From positions 1 to 5,920 of the forward strand of contig DFIE01000083.1 of assembly GCA_002372735.1 (NCBI GenBank): DNA of 5,920 bases. The letters are read 5' to 3'. Shown here piece by piece: positions 1 to 5,028 of the stretch. Source of the DNA: Clostridiales bacterium UBA3705. Its GTDB lineage: Bacteria; Bacillota_A; Clostridia; Oscillospirales; Oscillospiraceae. Position 1 is the stretch's first letter, and the number at the start of each line of letters is the position of its first letter. Below the pieces are notes generated by a model that was not told the DNA's origin, searched no databases, and worked only from the letters and a program-made list of their open reading frames with translations. The translations under genes were made by a program, and so were the position numbers.

Positions 1-290
1 TGCAGCGGAAGGGCCGGCCCTCCAAGGTAGGCCTCGCGGTACTGGCCTGCAACACCCTGCTGCATCTGCTGTCTATGGTAGGCGCGGGCGTGGTTGCGCC
101 GCTGTTCGGCATCGTGCTGGTATATTTCGGCCTGGTCACAAAAAAGCGCTGGTGCTTTATGGCAATCCTGGGCACCCTGTTGTGCAGCTATGGGGCTGCT
201 TTGGGCCTGGGCTGGGCCGGGATTGCGCTGGCCCTGGCAAATGTGATATGGACCATTGTCTATGCCCTGGCGCGAAAGGAACGCTGGTAG
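1..290 (+). CDS. Small multi-pass membrane protein, 5' end outside the window
   Basis: The reading frame is open from position 3 to the TAG at 288-290 and gives 95 visible residues; the true start lies upstream of the window. After a short basic stretch (QRKGRPSK) the chain is almost entirely hydrophobic. It has about three to four membrane segments, at roughly visible residues 9-27, 30-47, 53-68 and 70-87, broken by a KKR loop near residue 50 and ending in a basic ARKERW tail that probably faces the cytoplasm. I do not recognise the family and see no catalytic motif. It lies 17 nt upstream of the DUF2828 gene on the same strand, so the two are probably co-transcribed. It could be a small transporter subunit or a membrane anchor for a partner; nothing in the sequence decides this. 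Confidence 0.6.
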   Translation, partial: QRKGRPSKVGLAVLACNTLLHLLSMVGAGVVAPLFGIVLVYFGLVTKKRWCFMAILGTLLCSYGAALGLGWAGIALALANVIWTIVYALARKERW

Positions 291-293
291 CAA

Positions 294-300
294 AAGGAGG
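294..300 (+). promoter_or_regulatory. Ribosome binding site that fixes the DUF2828 start
   Basis: AAGGAGG lies 7 nt before the ATG at 308. It favours this start over the ATG at 152 in the same frame, which lies inside the upstream membrane-protein gene and would add 52 residues of out-of-frame-looking, Gly/Cys-rich sequence. Confidence 0.85.
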
Positions 301-307
301 AACCCAG

Positions 308-1765
308 ATGCTGAACGAATTGAAGCAAGAGGCCAACCGGGCCAGAACTGAAAACGGCGCCGAGAGCCTCCTTTCCTCCGGATCCCACTGTCTGGATCTG
401 TTTGCTGCTGCCGGCGCCCTGCGCCATGCCTCTGAACAAGAGATTCTAAACCGCTTTGTCCGGGCCTGGACCGAGGACGCCCAGCTTGCCCTGCGGCTGC
501 TGTTCTTTCTGCGGGATGCCCGAGGCGGCCTGGGCGAACGCAGGGTGTTCCGGGTGATTTTGCAGGAGCTGGCAAGCGCCGCGCCGGACACGGTACGCCG
601 GAATCTGGAACAGATCCCCTTCTACGGCCGTTGGGACGACGTGCTGGTGCTGCTGGGCACCCCCTGCCGGGATGCGGCGGCAGCTATGCTCCAGGCCCAG
701 CTGGAACGGGACCTGAACGCCATGGATCGAGGCGAGCCCGCCAGCCTGCTGGCCAAATGGCTGCCCTCGGTGAACGCCTCCTGCCCGGAGACCGTGGGGC
801 AGGCCAAGGCCCTGTGCCGGCTGATGGGCCTGCGCCAGCGGGAGTACCGGCAGTCTCTGTCCGCCCTGCGCCGCTATCTGGACGTGGTGGAAAACCGGCT
901 GCGTCTGCGGGACTACACCTTTGACTACGAAGCTCTGCCCGGCCAGGCGCAGCTGAAGTACCGCAAGGCCTTTTTGCGCAACGACGGCGCCCGGTATCTG
1001 GCCTGGCTGGATCAGGTGCGGCAAGGGCAGGCTGTAATGCACACCGGCACCCTGGCCCCCTATGATATCATCCGGCCCCTGTACCGGGGCACCCCCTCCC
1101 CTGCTGAGTGCGCCGCTATGGACGCCGCCTGGAACGCCCAGGCAGACTTTACCCACGGCGAAAACGCTCTGGTAGTGGCTGACGGCTCCGGTTCGATGTA
1201 CACCACTGACAGCCCCTGCCCGGCAGCAGTGGCCCAAAGTCTGGCCATTTACTTTGCCGAGCGCTGCACCGGGCAGTTCCACAACCACTTCATCACCTTC
1301 TCCAACAGCCCGCGACTGGTGGAAGTCCGGGGAGCGACCATCGCCGAGAAGGTGAGGTACTGCAAAACCTTCAACGAAATATCCAACACCAACCTGCAGG
1401 CTGTGTTCCGCCTGCTGCTGGACACGGCGGTAAAGCATCACCTGCCCCAGCAGGAGCTGCCCCGGCGGCTGTATGTGATCTCTGACATGGAGTTTGACGC
1501 CTGTGTGCAGGATGCCTCCGCCACCAACTTTGAGGCGGCCCGCGCGCTGTTTGCCGCGCAGGGCTACCGTCTGCCCCAGGTGGTGTTCTGGAACGTCAAC
1601 AGCCGCAGCCACCAGCTGCCCGTGACCAAAAACGAGCAGGGCGTGGCCCTGGTCTCCGGCAACTCCCCCCGGCTGTTCGCCCTGCTGCGCTCCGGTCGGC
1701 TGGAGCCCTATGCCTTTATGCTGGAGGTGCTGAACAGCCCCCGCTACGCCCCTGTGTGTCTGTAA
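308..1765 (+). CDS. DUF2828-type protein with C-terminal von Willebrand A domain
   Basis: The product has 485 residues. The N-terminal part carries motifs I associate with DUF2828: ENGAESLLSSGSHCLDLF (16-32), a GALR motif (36-39) and FLRDARGGLGERR (67-79). This helical part runs to about residue 280. The C-terminal part is a von Willebrand A domain with an apparently complete metal-ion-dependent adhesion site: D292-G-S294-G-S296, a likely threonine ligand T361 in SNTNLQ, and SDMEFD at 392-397. No signal peptide or membrane segment is visible, so it should be cytoplasmic. Helical repeats followed by a vWA domain is the general layout of Ro60/TROVE RNA-binding proteins; that comparison is inference from architecture, not from a search. 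The function is unknown. Its only co-directional neighbour is the small membrane protein 17 nt upstream. The family call is from memory and fairly secure. Confidence 0.85.
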   Translation: MLNELKQEANRARTENGAESLLSSGSHCLDLFAAAGALRHASEQEILNRFVRAWTEDAQLALRLLFFLRDARGGLGERRVFRVILQELASAAPDTVRRNLEQIPFYGRWDDVLVLLGTPCRDAAAAMLQAQLERDLNAMDRGEPASLLAKWLPSVNASCPETVGQAKALCRLMGLRQREYRQSLSALRRYLDVVENRLRLRDYTFDYEALPGQAQLKYRKAFLRNDGARYLAWLDQVRQGQAVMHTGTLAPYDIIRPLYRGTPSPAECAAMDAAWNAQADFTHGENALVVADGSGSMYTTDSPCPAAVAQSLAIYFAERCTGQFHNHFITFSNSPRLVEVRGATIAEKVRYCKTFNEISNTNLQAVFRLLLDTAVKHHLPQQELPRRLYVISDMEFDACVQDASATNFEAARALFAAQGYRLPQVVFWNVNSRSHQLPVTKNEQGVALVSGNSPRLFALLRSGRLEPYAFMLEVLNSPRYAPVCL

Positions 1766-1774
1766 CCACCGACT

Positions 1775-1801
1775 CCCGCCGATCCCATCCGGACCGGCGG
1801 G
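1775..1801 (+). terminator. Hairpin after the DUF2828 gene, probable terminator
   Basis: CCCGCCG at 1775-1781 pairs with CGGCGGG at 1795-1801. TCC (1783-1785) and GGA (1791-1793) extend the stem inward past one mismatch, leaving a 5-nt loop. It starts 10 nt after the DUF2828 stop and is followed by CGCTTATTT, a poor T-tract. It also lies 9 nt beyond the end of convergent spoIIID, but there is no T-run on that side, so a role for spoIIID is less clear. Confidence 0.5.
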
Positions 1802-1809
1802 CGCTTATT

Positions 1810-2058
1810 TCAGCCGCGGCGATATTTGTTACGTGTGGCCTCCCCGCCCCGCAGATGGCGCTGGGCCTTATTCTGCAGCAGCACCCGGCGCACCTGACTG
1901 TACAGGCTGCGGTTGCACTGCCGCAGGCGCTCGGTCAGATCCTTGTGGACTGTGGATTTGGAGATGCCGAACCGCTTGGCCGCGGCCCGGACGGTAGATT
2001 GGGTTTCCAGGATGTACACAGCTTCCTCGCAAACTCTGTCTTCGATGGTGTTTGTCAT
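1810..2058 (-). CDS. spoIIID: Sporulation transcription factor SpoIIID
   Basis: The product has 82 residues, close to the length of known SpoIIID proteins. SpoIIID is a small DNA-binding regulator of the mother cell that activates and represses sigma-E-dependent genes and helps the switch to sigma-K. The sequence TVRAAAKRFGISKSTVHKD (22-40) followed by LTERL is the helix-turn-helix, and SKSTVHKDLTERL is nearly invariant in the family. The basic C-terminal motif RHLRGGEATRNKY (67-79) is the second DNA-contacting region. The start at 2058 has GGAGGTG (2064-2070) 5 nt upstream. The gene appears to stand alone: a terminator separates it from the aquaporin gene upstream. The spoIIQ and mbl genes that accompany it in Bacillus are not here. 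Its presence is the best evidence that the organism belongs to an endospore-forming lineage. Confidence 0.96.
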   Translation of the reverse strand: MTNTIEDRVCEEAVYILETQSTVRAAAKRFGISKSTVHKDLTERLRQCNRSLYSQVRRVLLQNKAQRHLRGGEATRNKYRRG

Positions 2059-2088
2059 GTCTGCACCTCCCAGGCTGTGTGTCGCAAC

Positions 2089-2115
2089 ATTCTATGCGGC
2101 CCGGCCGGGAGGTAT
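2089..2115 (-). promoter_or_regulatory. Candidate sigma-E promoter of spoIIID
   Basis: On the minus strand CATAGAAT (2089-2096) differs at one base from the sigma-E -10 consensus CATACAAT as I recall it. It is preceded, after 16 nt, by ATA (2113-2115), the core of the sigma-E -35. Transcription would start near 2082, giving a short leader that contains the ribosome binding site at 2064-2070. SpoIIID is a sigma-E regulon gene in Bacillus, which fits. The spacing is about one base shorter than usual, so this is a candidate only. Confidence 0.45.
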
Positions 2116-2130
2116 GCGGCAACAATCCGC

Positions 2131-2188
2131 CGCCCAAAGCAAAGGGGCACGCTGCAAACAGATGCGTTTACAGCGTGCCCCTTGGGCG
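2131..2188 (-). terminator. Strong hairpin terminator of the aquaporin gene
   Basis: AAGGGGCACGCTG (2142-2154) and CAGCGTGCCCCTT (2171-2183) are perfectly complementary over 13 bp. Past one mismatch, AAAC (2156-2159) pairs with GTTT (2166-2169), leaving a 6-nt loop. Read on the minus strand the stem is followed by TTTGCTTT, so it ends aquaporin transcription before spoIIID. CGCCCAA (2131-2137) can alternatively pair with TTGGGCG (2182-2188), extending the stem around a small bulge. Confidence 0.8.
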
Positions 2189-2200
2189 TATGCGATGGGA

Positions 2201-2872
2201 TCAGTCCTTCTTATCCAGGATGGACCAGCAGATGGCAGCCAGAGCGCCGCCCACCAGAGGAGCCAGGATGAAGATCCAAACGGTCTTCAGCGCGTCGCCG
2301 CCGGCAAACAGAGCCGGGCCCAGGGAGCGGGCCGGGTTCACGCTGGTGCCGGTCAGGGCAATGCCCAGCAGATGCACCAGGGTCAGCGCCCCACCGATGA
2401 CCAGGCCGGCCACCTTGCTGAACCCCTCGCGGGAGGTGACGCCCAGAATGGTCAGGACAAAGATAAAGGTCAGCACCACTTCGGCGCACAGGGCGGTAAT
2501 CACGCCGTGGCCGTTGGCAACCTGGGGCGCGTTGGCGCCGAAGCCGCAGTCAAAGCCGAAGCACAGGCCCAGGAACAGAGCGCCGACCACTGCGCCCAGG
2601 ACCTGGGCGACCACGTAGCCGATGAAGTCCTTCGTGCTCATCTTCTTGCTGATCAGCATGGCAAGGGAAACTGCAGGGTTGATGTGGCAGCCGGAGATGT
2701 TGCCGATGGAGTAGGCCATGGCCACAATCACAAGGCCGAAGGCCAGGGCGGTGGCCAGGTAGCCGGCGGGATTGTCCACACTGCACTTGGTGGCAATGGC
2801 GGTGCCGCAGGCCACAAAGACCAGGACAAAGGTGCCGATAAACTCCGCAAGGTATTTCTTCATGTCTTTCAT
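2201..2872 (-). CDS. aqpZ: AqpZ-type aquaporin (MIP family water channel)
   Basis: The product has 223 residues and six membrane segments, at roughly 7-27, 38-57, 83-104, 124-145, 154-174 and 197-217. This is the normal length and fold of a major intrinsic protein, which forms a passive channel in the inner membrane. Both pore motifs are present: GCHINPAV with NPA at 65-67 and GTSVNPARS with NPA at 179-181. The selectivity-filter positions aligned with E. coli AqpZ appear to be F45, H167, T176 and R182, the water-selective set; a glycerol facilitator would lack this Phe/His pair. A cysteine (C62) directly precedes the HINPA motif, where E. coli AqpZ has glycine. The start at 2872 is chosen because AAGGAGG (2881-2887) lies 8 nt upstream. 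An in-frame ATG at 2914 would leave almost no leader after the predicted promoter. The gene is monocistronic and diverges from the TSCPD-ohrR operon. Confidence 0.93.
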   Translation of the reverse strand: MKDMKKYLAEFIGTFVLVFVACGTAIATKCSVDNPAGYLATALAFGLVIVAMAYSIGNISGCHINPAVSLAMLISKKMSTKDFIGYVVAQVLGAVVGALFLGLCFGFDCGFGANAPQVANGHGVITALCAEVVLTFIFVLTILGVTSREGFSKVAGLVIGGALTLVHLLGIALTGTSVNPARSLGPALFAGGDALKTVWIFILAPLVGGALAAICWSILDKKD

Positions 2873-2880
2873 TTTAAGTT

Positions 2881-2887
2881 CCTCCTT
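2881..2887 (-). promoter_or_regulatory. Ribosome binding site that fixes the aquaporin start
   Basis: On the minus strand AAGGAGG lies 8 nt before the ATG at 2872, giving the N-terminus MKDMKKYLAEFIGTF, typical of the family. The longer frame from 2914 (MKHTLQISEKEEL) runs through this site and is not expected to be translated. Confidence 0.85.
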
Positions 2888-2922
2888 CTCTGAAATCTGA
2901 AGCGTATGCTTCATTTATCGAT

Positions 2923-2951
2923 ATTATACAGGACTGCGCCGGCAAGTGCAA
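2923..2951 (-). promoter_or_regulatory. Sigma-A promoter of the aquaporin gene
   Basis: On the minus strand TTGCAC (2946-2951), a 17-nt spacer and a perfect TATAAT (2923-2928) make a good housekeeping promoter. Short A-tracts lie upstream of the -35 (about 2952-2980) and could act as an UP element. Transcription would begin near 2916, leaving a leader of about 43 nt before the start codon. Confidence 0.8.
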
Positions 2952-2986
2952 GTATTTTTGCAAATTTGTCTGGATTTTCTTTCATC

Positions 2987-3015
2987 TTGACTTTTGGAGA
3001 ATCATCCGGTATTAT
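2987..3015 (+). promoter_or_regulatory. Sigma-A promoter of the TSCPD-ohrR operon
   Basis: TTGACT (2987-2992), a 17-nt spacer and TATTAT (3010-3015) match the housekeeping consensus at five of six bases in each box. Transcription would start near 3021-3022, inside the OhrR-like operator. It is the divergent partner of the aquaporin promoter; the two -35 boxes are about 35 nt apart. Confidence 0.75.
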
Positions 3016-3040
3016 TTAAATTGCATACAATAAAATTGAG
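3011..3040. promoter_or_regulatory. OhrR-like operator overlapping the transcription start
   Basis: TACAATAAAATTGAG (3026-3040) resembles the OhrR operator half TACAATTAAATTGTA as I remember it from Bacillus, matching at 12 of 15 positions. The preceding 15 nt (3011-3025) contain TTTAAATTG and match a second tandem copy less well, at about 10 of 15. The symmetric core is CAAT-AAA-ATTG (3028-3038). It directly follows the -10 box and covers the predicted start point, the right place for a repressor. The ohrR gene is the second gene of this operon. Confidence 0.55.
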
Positions 3041-3050
3041 AATCATTTCT

Positions 3051-3055
3051 GGAGG
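3051..3055 (+). promoter_or_regulatory. Ribosome binding site of the TSCPD gene
   Basis: GGAGG lies 4 nt before an ATG at 3060 and 10 nt before an ATG at 3066 in the same frame. The second gives MDYQYRPQGVC, the usual family N-terminus; the first would add only MT. The choice is uncertain by two residues. Confidence 0.7.
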
Positions 3056-3065
3056 AACAATGACA

Positions 3066-3326
3066 ATGGATTATCAATACAGACCCCAGGGCGTATGCCC
3101 GATGCAGATCACCTTCCACCTGGACGGGGACGTGGTGACCAACGTGCAGTTCTACGGCGGCTGCAACGGCAATCTGAAGGCCGTGAGCAAGCTGGTGGAC
3201 GGCATGACCGTGGAGCAGATTGAGGGCTACCTGAAGGGCAACACCTGCGGCTACAAGCCCACCTCCTGCGCCGACCAGCTGGCCAGAGCCGTGCGCAAGG
3301 CCTACAACGAGTCTCAGAGGGCCTGA
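3066..3326 (+). CDS. TSCPD-domain (TIGR03905-like) small four-cysteine protein
   Basis: The product has 86 residues. It resembles the stand-alone TSCPD proteins of Firmicutes (the TIGR03905 type, from memory), a domain also known from the C-terminus of B12-dependent class II ribonucleotide reductases. Visible motifs are GVCPMQITF (9-17), VQFYGGCNGNL (27-37), VSKLVDGM (40-47) and CGYKPTSCADQLA (61-73). Cysteines 11, 33, 61 and 68 are at the family positions and could bind a metal or act in redox chemistry; no one has assigned a reaction that I know of. The eponymous motif reads TSCAD, with alanine in place of proline. It should be a soluble cytoplasmic protein. It is the first gene of an operon with ohrR, whose start lies 1 nt after its stop, so translation is probably coupled. 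Placement behind an OhrR-like operator suggests a role under organic peroxide stress, which is inference. Confidence 0.88.
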   Translation: MDYQYRPQGVCPMQITFHLDGDVVTNVQFYGGCNGNLKAVSKLVDGMTVEQIEGYLKGNTCGYKPTSCADQLARAVRKAYNESQRA

Positions 3327-3327
3327 G

Positions 3328-3771
3328 ATGGAGGACGAATACCAGGGCCTGCACCTGGAAAACCAGCTGTGCTTCCCCCTCTACGCCGCATCCAGAGAGG
3401 TCATCAAGCAGTACCGGCCCATGCTGGACGAGCTGAATCTCACCTACACCCAGTACATTACCCTGATGGTACTGTGGGACAAGCAGGTGCTCAGCGTCAA
3501 GGAGCTGGGCAAAATCCTGTATCTGGACAGCGGCACCCTCACACCCCTGCTTAAGAGCCTGGAGAGCAAGGGCTTTGTGACCCGCAGCCGCAGCCGCAGC
3601 GATGAGCGGGTGCTGCTGGTGGAGCTCACCCCGGCAGGGCTGGCCCTGCGGGACCGGGCAAAGGGCATCCCCGGGCAGATGGGGGCCTGCGTCCGGCTGA
3701 GCCCGGAGGAGGCTATGACCATGTACCGCCTGCTCTACAAGCTGCTGGACGGGTTTTCCGGCGTAAAATGA
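3328..3771 (+). CDS. ohrR: OhrR-type MarR-family organic hydroperoxide sensor
   Basis: The product has 147 residues, the normal OhrR length. OhrR is a dimeric winged-helix repressor that leaves DNA when its reactive N-terminal cysteine is oxidised by organic hydroperoxides. The N-terminus LENQLCFPLYAASRE matches Bacillus OhrR closely and places the sensing cysteine at C15. The tyrosines that interact with it are present at Y29 and Y40. LYLDSGTLTPLLKSLESKG (64-82) is the recognition-helix region and RSRSDERVLLVELT (88-101) the wing. A second cysteine, C121 in PGQMGACVRL, lies where two-Cys OhrR proteins (Xanthomonas type) carry their resolving cysteine, so this may be a two-Cys version. The ATG at 3328 follows the TSCPD stop by 1 nt. 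Ohr, the usual target, is not encoded here. Regulation is probably autorepression through the operator near 3026. Confidence 0.92.
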   Translation: MEDEYQGLHLENQLCFPLYAASREVIKQYRPMLDELNLTYTQYITLMVLWDKQVLSVKELGKILYLDSGTLTPLLKSLESKGFVTRSRSRSDERVLLVELTPAGLALRDRAKGIPGQMGACVRLSPEEAMTMYRLLYKLLDGFSGVK

Positions 3772-3777
3772 CAAAAT

Positions 3778-3808
3778 GCTCCCTCCGCGCATTCTGCGCG
3801 GAGGGAGC
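3778..3808. terminator. Bidirectional terminator between ohrR and rplA
   Basis: GCTCCCTCCGCGC (3778-3790) and GCGCGGAGGGAGC (3796-3808) form a perfect 13-bp stem with a 5-nt loop. On the minus strand it is followed by ATTTTGTCATTTTA, a good T-tract for the ribosomal-protein transcript. On the plus strand AGCTGTTT follows, a weaker tract for ohrR. The two genes converge on it, with stops at 3771 and 3824. Confidence 0.9.
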
Positions 3809-3823
3809 AGCTGTTTCCAACGA

Positions 3824-4513
3824 TCAATACTTGGTGGTGTTGACCTTGACGCCGGGGCCCATGGTGGAGGCGATGACGCAGGATCTGATATACTGACCCT
3901 TGGCGGCAGCGGGCTTGGCCTTGATGACAGCGCCGATGAGAGCGGACATGTTCTCGCTCAGCTTCTCGGGGCCAAAGCTGACCTTGCCGATGGGGCAGTG
4001 GATGATGTTGGTCTTGTCGAGACGGTACTCGATCTTACCGGCTTTGATTTCCTTGACGGCAGCAGCCACGTTGGGGGTCACAGTGCCGGCCTTGGGAGAG
4101 GGCATCAAGCCCTTGGGGCCCAGCAGCTTACCGAGACGGCCAACGATGCCCATCATATCGGGGGAAGCGACGACCACGTCGAAGTCGAACCAGTTTTCCT
4201 TCTGGATCTTCTCTACCATGTCCATGCCGCCGACGAAGTCAGCACCGGCCTCGCGAGCCTGGTCAGCCTTTGCGTCCTTGGCGAACACCAGCACCCGGCG
4301 GGTCTTGCCGGTGCCGTTGGGCAGAACGATGGCGCCACGGACCTGCTGGTCAGCATGACGGGAGTCAACACCCAGGCGGATGTGAATCTCTACGGTCTCG
4401 TCGAACTTGGCGGAAGCAGTCTTGCAAACCAGGGCCAGCGCATCCGCGGGATCATACTGCACGGAGCGGTCGATCTGCTTCGCGCTATCCTTATATTTTT
4501 TACCTCTAAACAA
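3824..4513 (-). CDS. rplA: Ribosomal protein L1 (uL1)
   Basis: The product has 229 residues, normal for L1, which binds 23S rRNA at the L1 stalk, helps release deacylated tRNA and in many bacteria represses its own operon. Diagnostic sequence includes [11 protein letters not shown] at the N-terminus, [17 protein letters not shown] (44-60), [15 protein letters not shown] (64-78), [19 protein letters not shown] (130-148) and the C-terminal STMGPGV (216-222). The start codon is TTG at 4511-4513: no ATG is available at this position, and AAGGAGGA (4521-4528) is 7 nt upstream. It is preceded by a 71-nt gap carrying a structured leader related to the one before rplK. It is the last gene of the cluster; a terminator follows 15 nt after the stop, and rplJ and rplL are absent. 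Confidence 0.98.
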   Translation of the reverse strand: MFRGKKYKDSAKQIDRSVQYDPADALALVCKTASAKFDETVEIHIRLGVDSRHADQQVRGAIVLPNGTGKTRRVLVFAKDAKADQAREAGADFVGGMDMVEKIQKENWFDFDVVVASPDMMGIVGRLGKLLGPKGLMPSPKAGTVTPNVAAAVKEIKAGKIEYRLDKTNIIHCPIGKVSFGPEKLSENMSALIGAVIKAKPAAAKGQYIRSCVIASTMGPGVKVNTTKY

Positions 4514-4520
4514 TGTAATA

Positions 4521-4528
4521 TCCTCCTT
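4521..4528 (-). promoter_or_regulatory. Ribosome binding site of rplA, with TTG start
   Basis: On the minus strand AAGGAGGA lies 7 nt before the TTG at 4511-4513. It directly follows the ACCACTTTA of the leader module, so folding of the module could affect access to this site. Confidence 0.85.
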
Positions 4529-4575
4529 AAAGTGGTGATGCGGAATAATCCTCCCACATATTGAGACAGAGTCTC
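4528..4575 (-). promoter_or_regulatory. Structured mRNA leader of rplA, probable L1-type autoregulatory site (copy B)
   Basis: Read on the minus strand: a GAGAC-TCT-GTCTC hairpin (4563-4575), 5 nt, GTGGGAGG (4550-4557), 10 nt, and ATCACCACTTTA (4528-4539). GTGG (4554-4557) can pair with CCAC (4532-4535), enclosing a short GGA/TCC stem with a 4-nt loop (4542-4551) and an asymmetric internal loop. The same words in the same order occur before rplK. Two short helices around a lopsided internal loop is the kind of site L1 recognises in rRNA and in mRNA; assignment to L1 is inference. Confidence 0.6.
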
Positions 4576-4584
4576 GGTCAGTAA

Positions 4585-5010
4585 TCAGTCAACAACAGCG
4601 ATGCCCATGGAGCGGCAGGTGCCTTCCACCTGGCTCATGGCGGCTTCGATGGTGGCCGCGGTCAGGTCGGGCATCTTTCTCTCGGCGATCTCGCGGACCT
4701 GTGCCTTGGTGATGGTGGCAACCTTGGTCTTGTTGGGAACGCCGGAGCCCTTTTCGATCCCCAGGGTCTTCAGGATGAGAGTGGGGGTCGGGGGGGTCTT
4801 GGTGACAAAGGTAAAGCTGCGGTCGGCATAGACGGTGATGACCACGGGGATCTTGAAGCCGGCCTGGTCCTTGGTGCGCTCGTTGAATTCTTTAATGAAC
4901 TGGGAAATGTTGACGCCGTGCTGACCCAGAGCGGGGCCTACCGGAGGGGAAGCGGTTGCCTTTGCAGCCGGAATCTGCAGTTTGATATAACCTGTAACTT
5001 TCTGTGCCAT
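4585..5010 (-). CDS. rplK: Ribosomal protein L11 (uL11)
   Basis: The product has 141 residues, exactly the typical L11 length. L11 forms the base of the GTPase-associated stalk together with 23S rRNA and takes part in elongation-factor action and stringent signalling. The N-terminal domain shows [19 protein letters not shown] (8-26), with the thiostrepton-region prolines P22 and P26, then [17 protein letters not shown] (27-43). [11 protein letters not shown] (70-80) links to the RNA-binding C-terminal domain, which includes IAERKMPDL (108-116) and [11 protein letters not shown] (129-139). The start at 5010 has AGGAGGTG (5017-5024) 6 nt upstream. The frame stays open to 5064, but that extension crosses the leader structure. 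It lies 80 nt after nusG and 71 nt before rplA in the same transcript, and both gaps hold related leader modules. Confidence 0.98.
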   Translation of the reverse strand: MAQKVTGYIKLQIPAAKATASPPVGPALGQHGVNISQFIKEFNERTKDQAGFKIPVVITVYADRSFTFVTKTPPTPTLILKTLGIEKGSGVPNKTKVATITKAQVREIAERKMPDLTAATIEAAMSQVEGTCRSMGIAVVD

Positions 5011-5028
5011 GATAAGCACCTCCTGAAA

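Noticed and set aside
446..1612. Long open frame on the minus strand opposite the DUF2828 gene.
   Set aside because: Its translation has no recognisable domain, and it mirrors a convincing gene; GC-rich codon bias commonly leaves the opposite frame open.
1913..2893. Long plus-strand open frame opposite spoIIID and the aquaporin gene.
   Set aside because: It crosses a strong terminator and two recognised genes and translates to a Gln/Gly/Ala/His-rich sequence, typical of an antisense shadow.
2994..3065. Upstream ATG at 2994 in frame with the TSCPD gene.
   Set aside because: It lies between the -35 and -10 boxes of the predicted promoter, so it would not be transcribed, and the family N-terminus begins at the later ATG after GGAGG.
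3776..4564. Long plus-strand open frame opposite rplA.
   Set aside because: It starts just before the terminator stem and runs antisense to the unmistakable L1 coding sequence, with a low-complexity Gly/Ala/Asp-rich translation.
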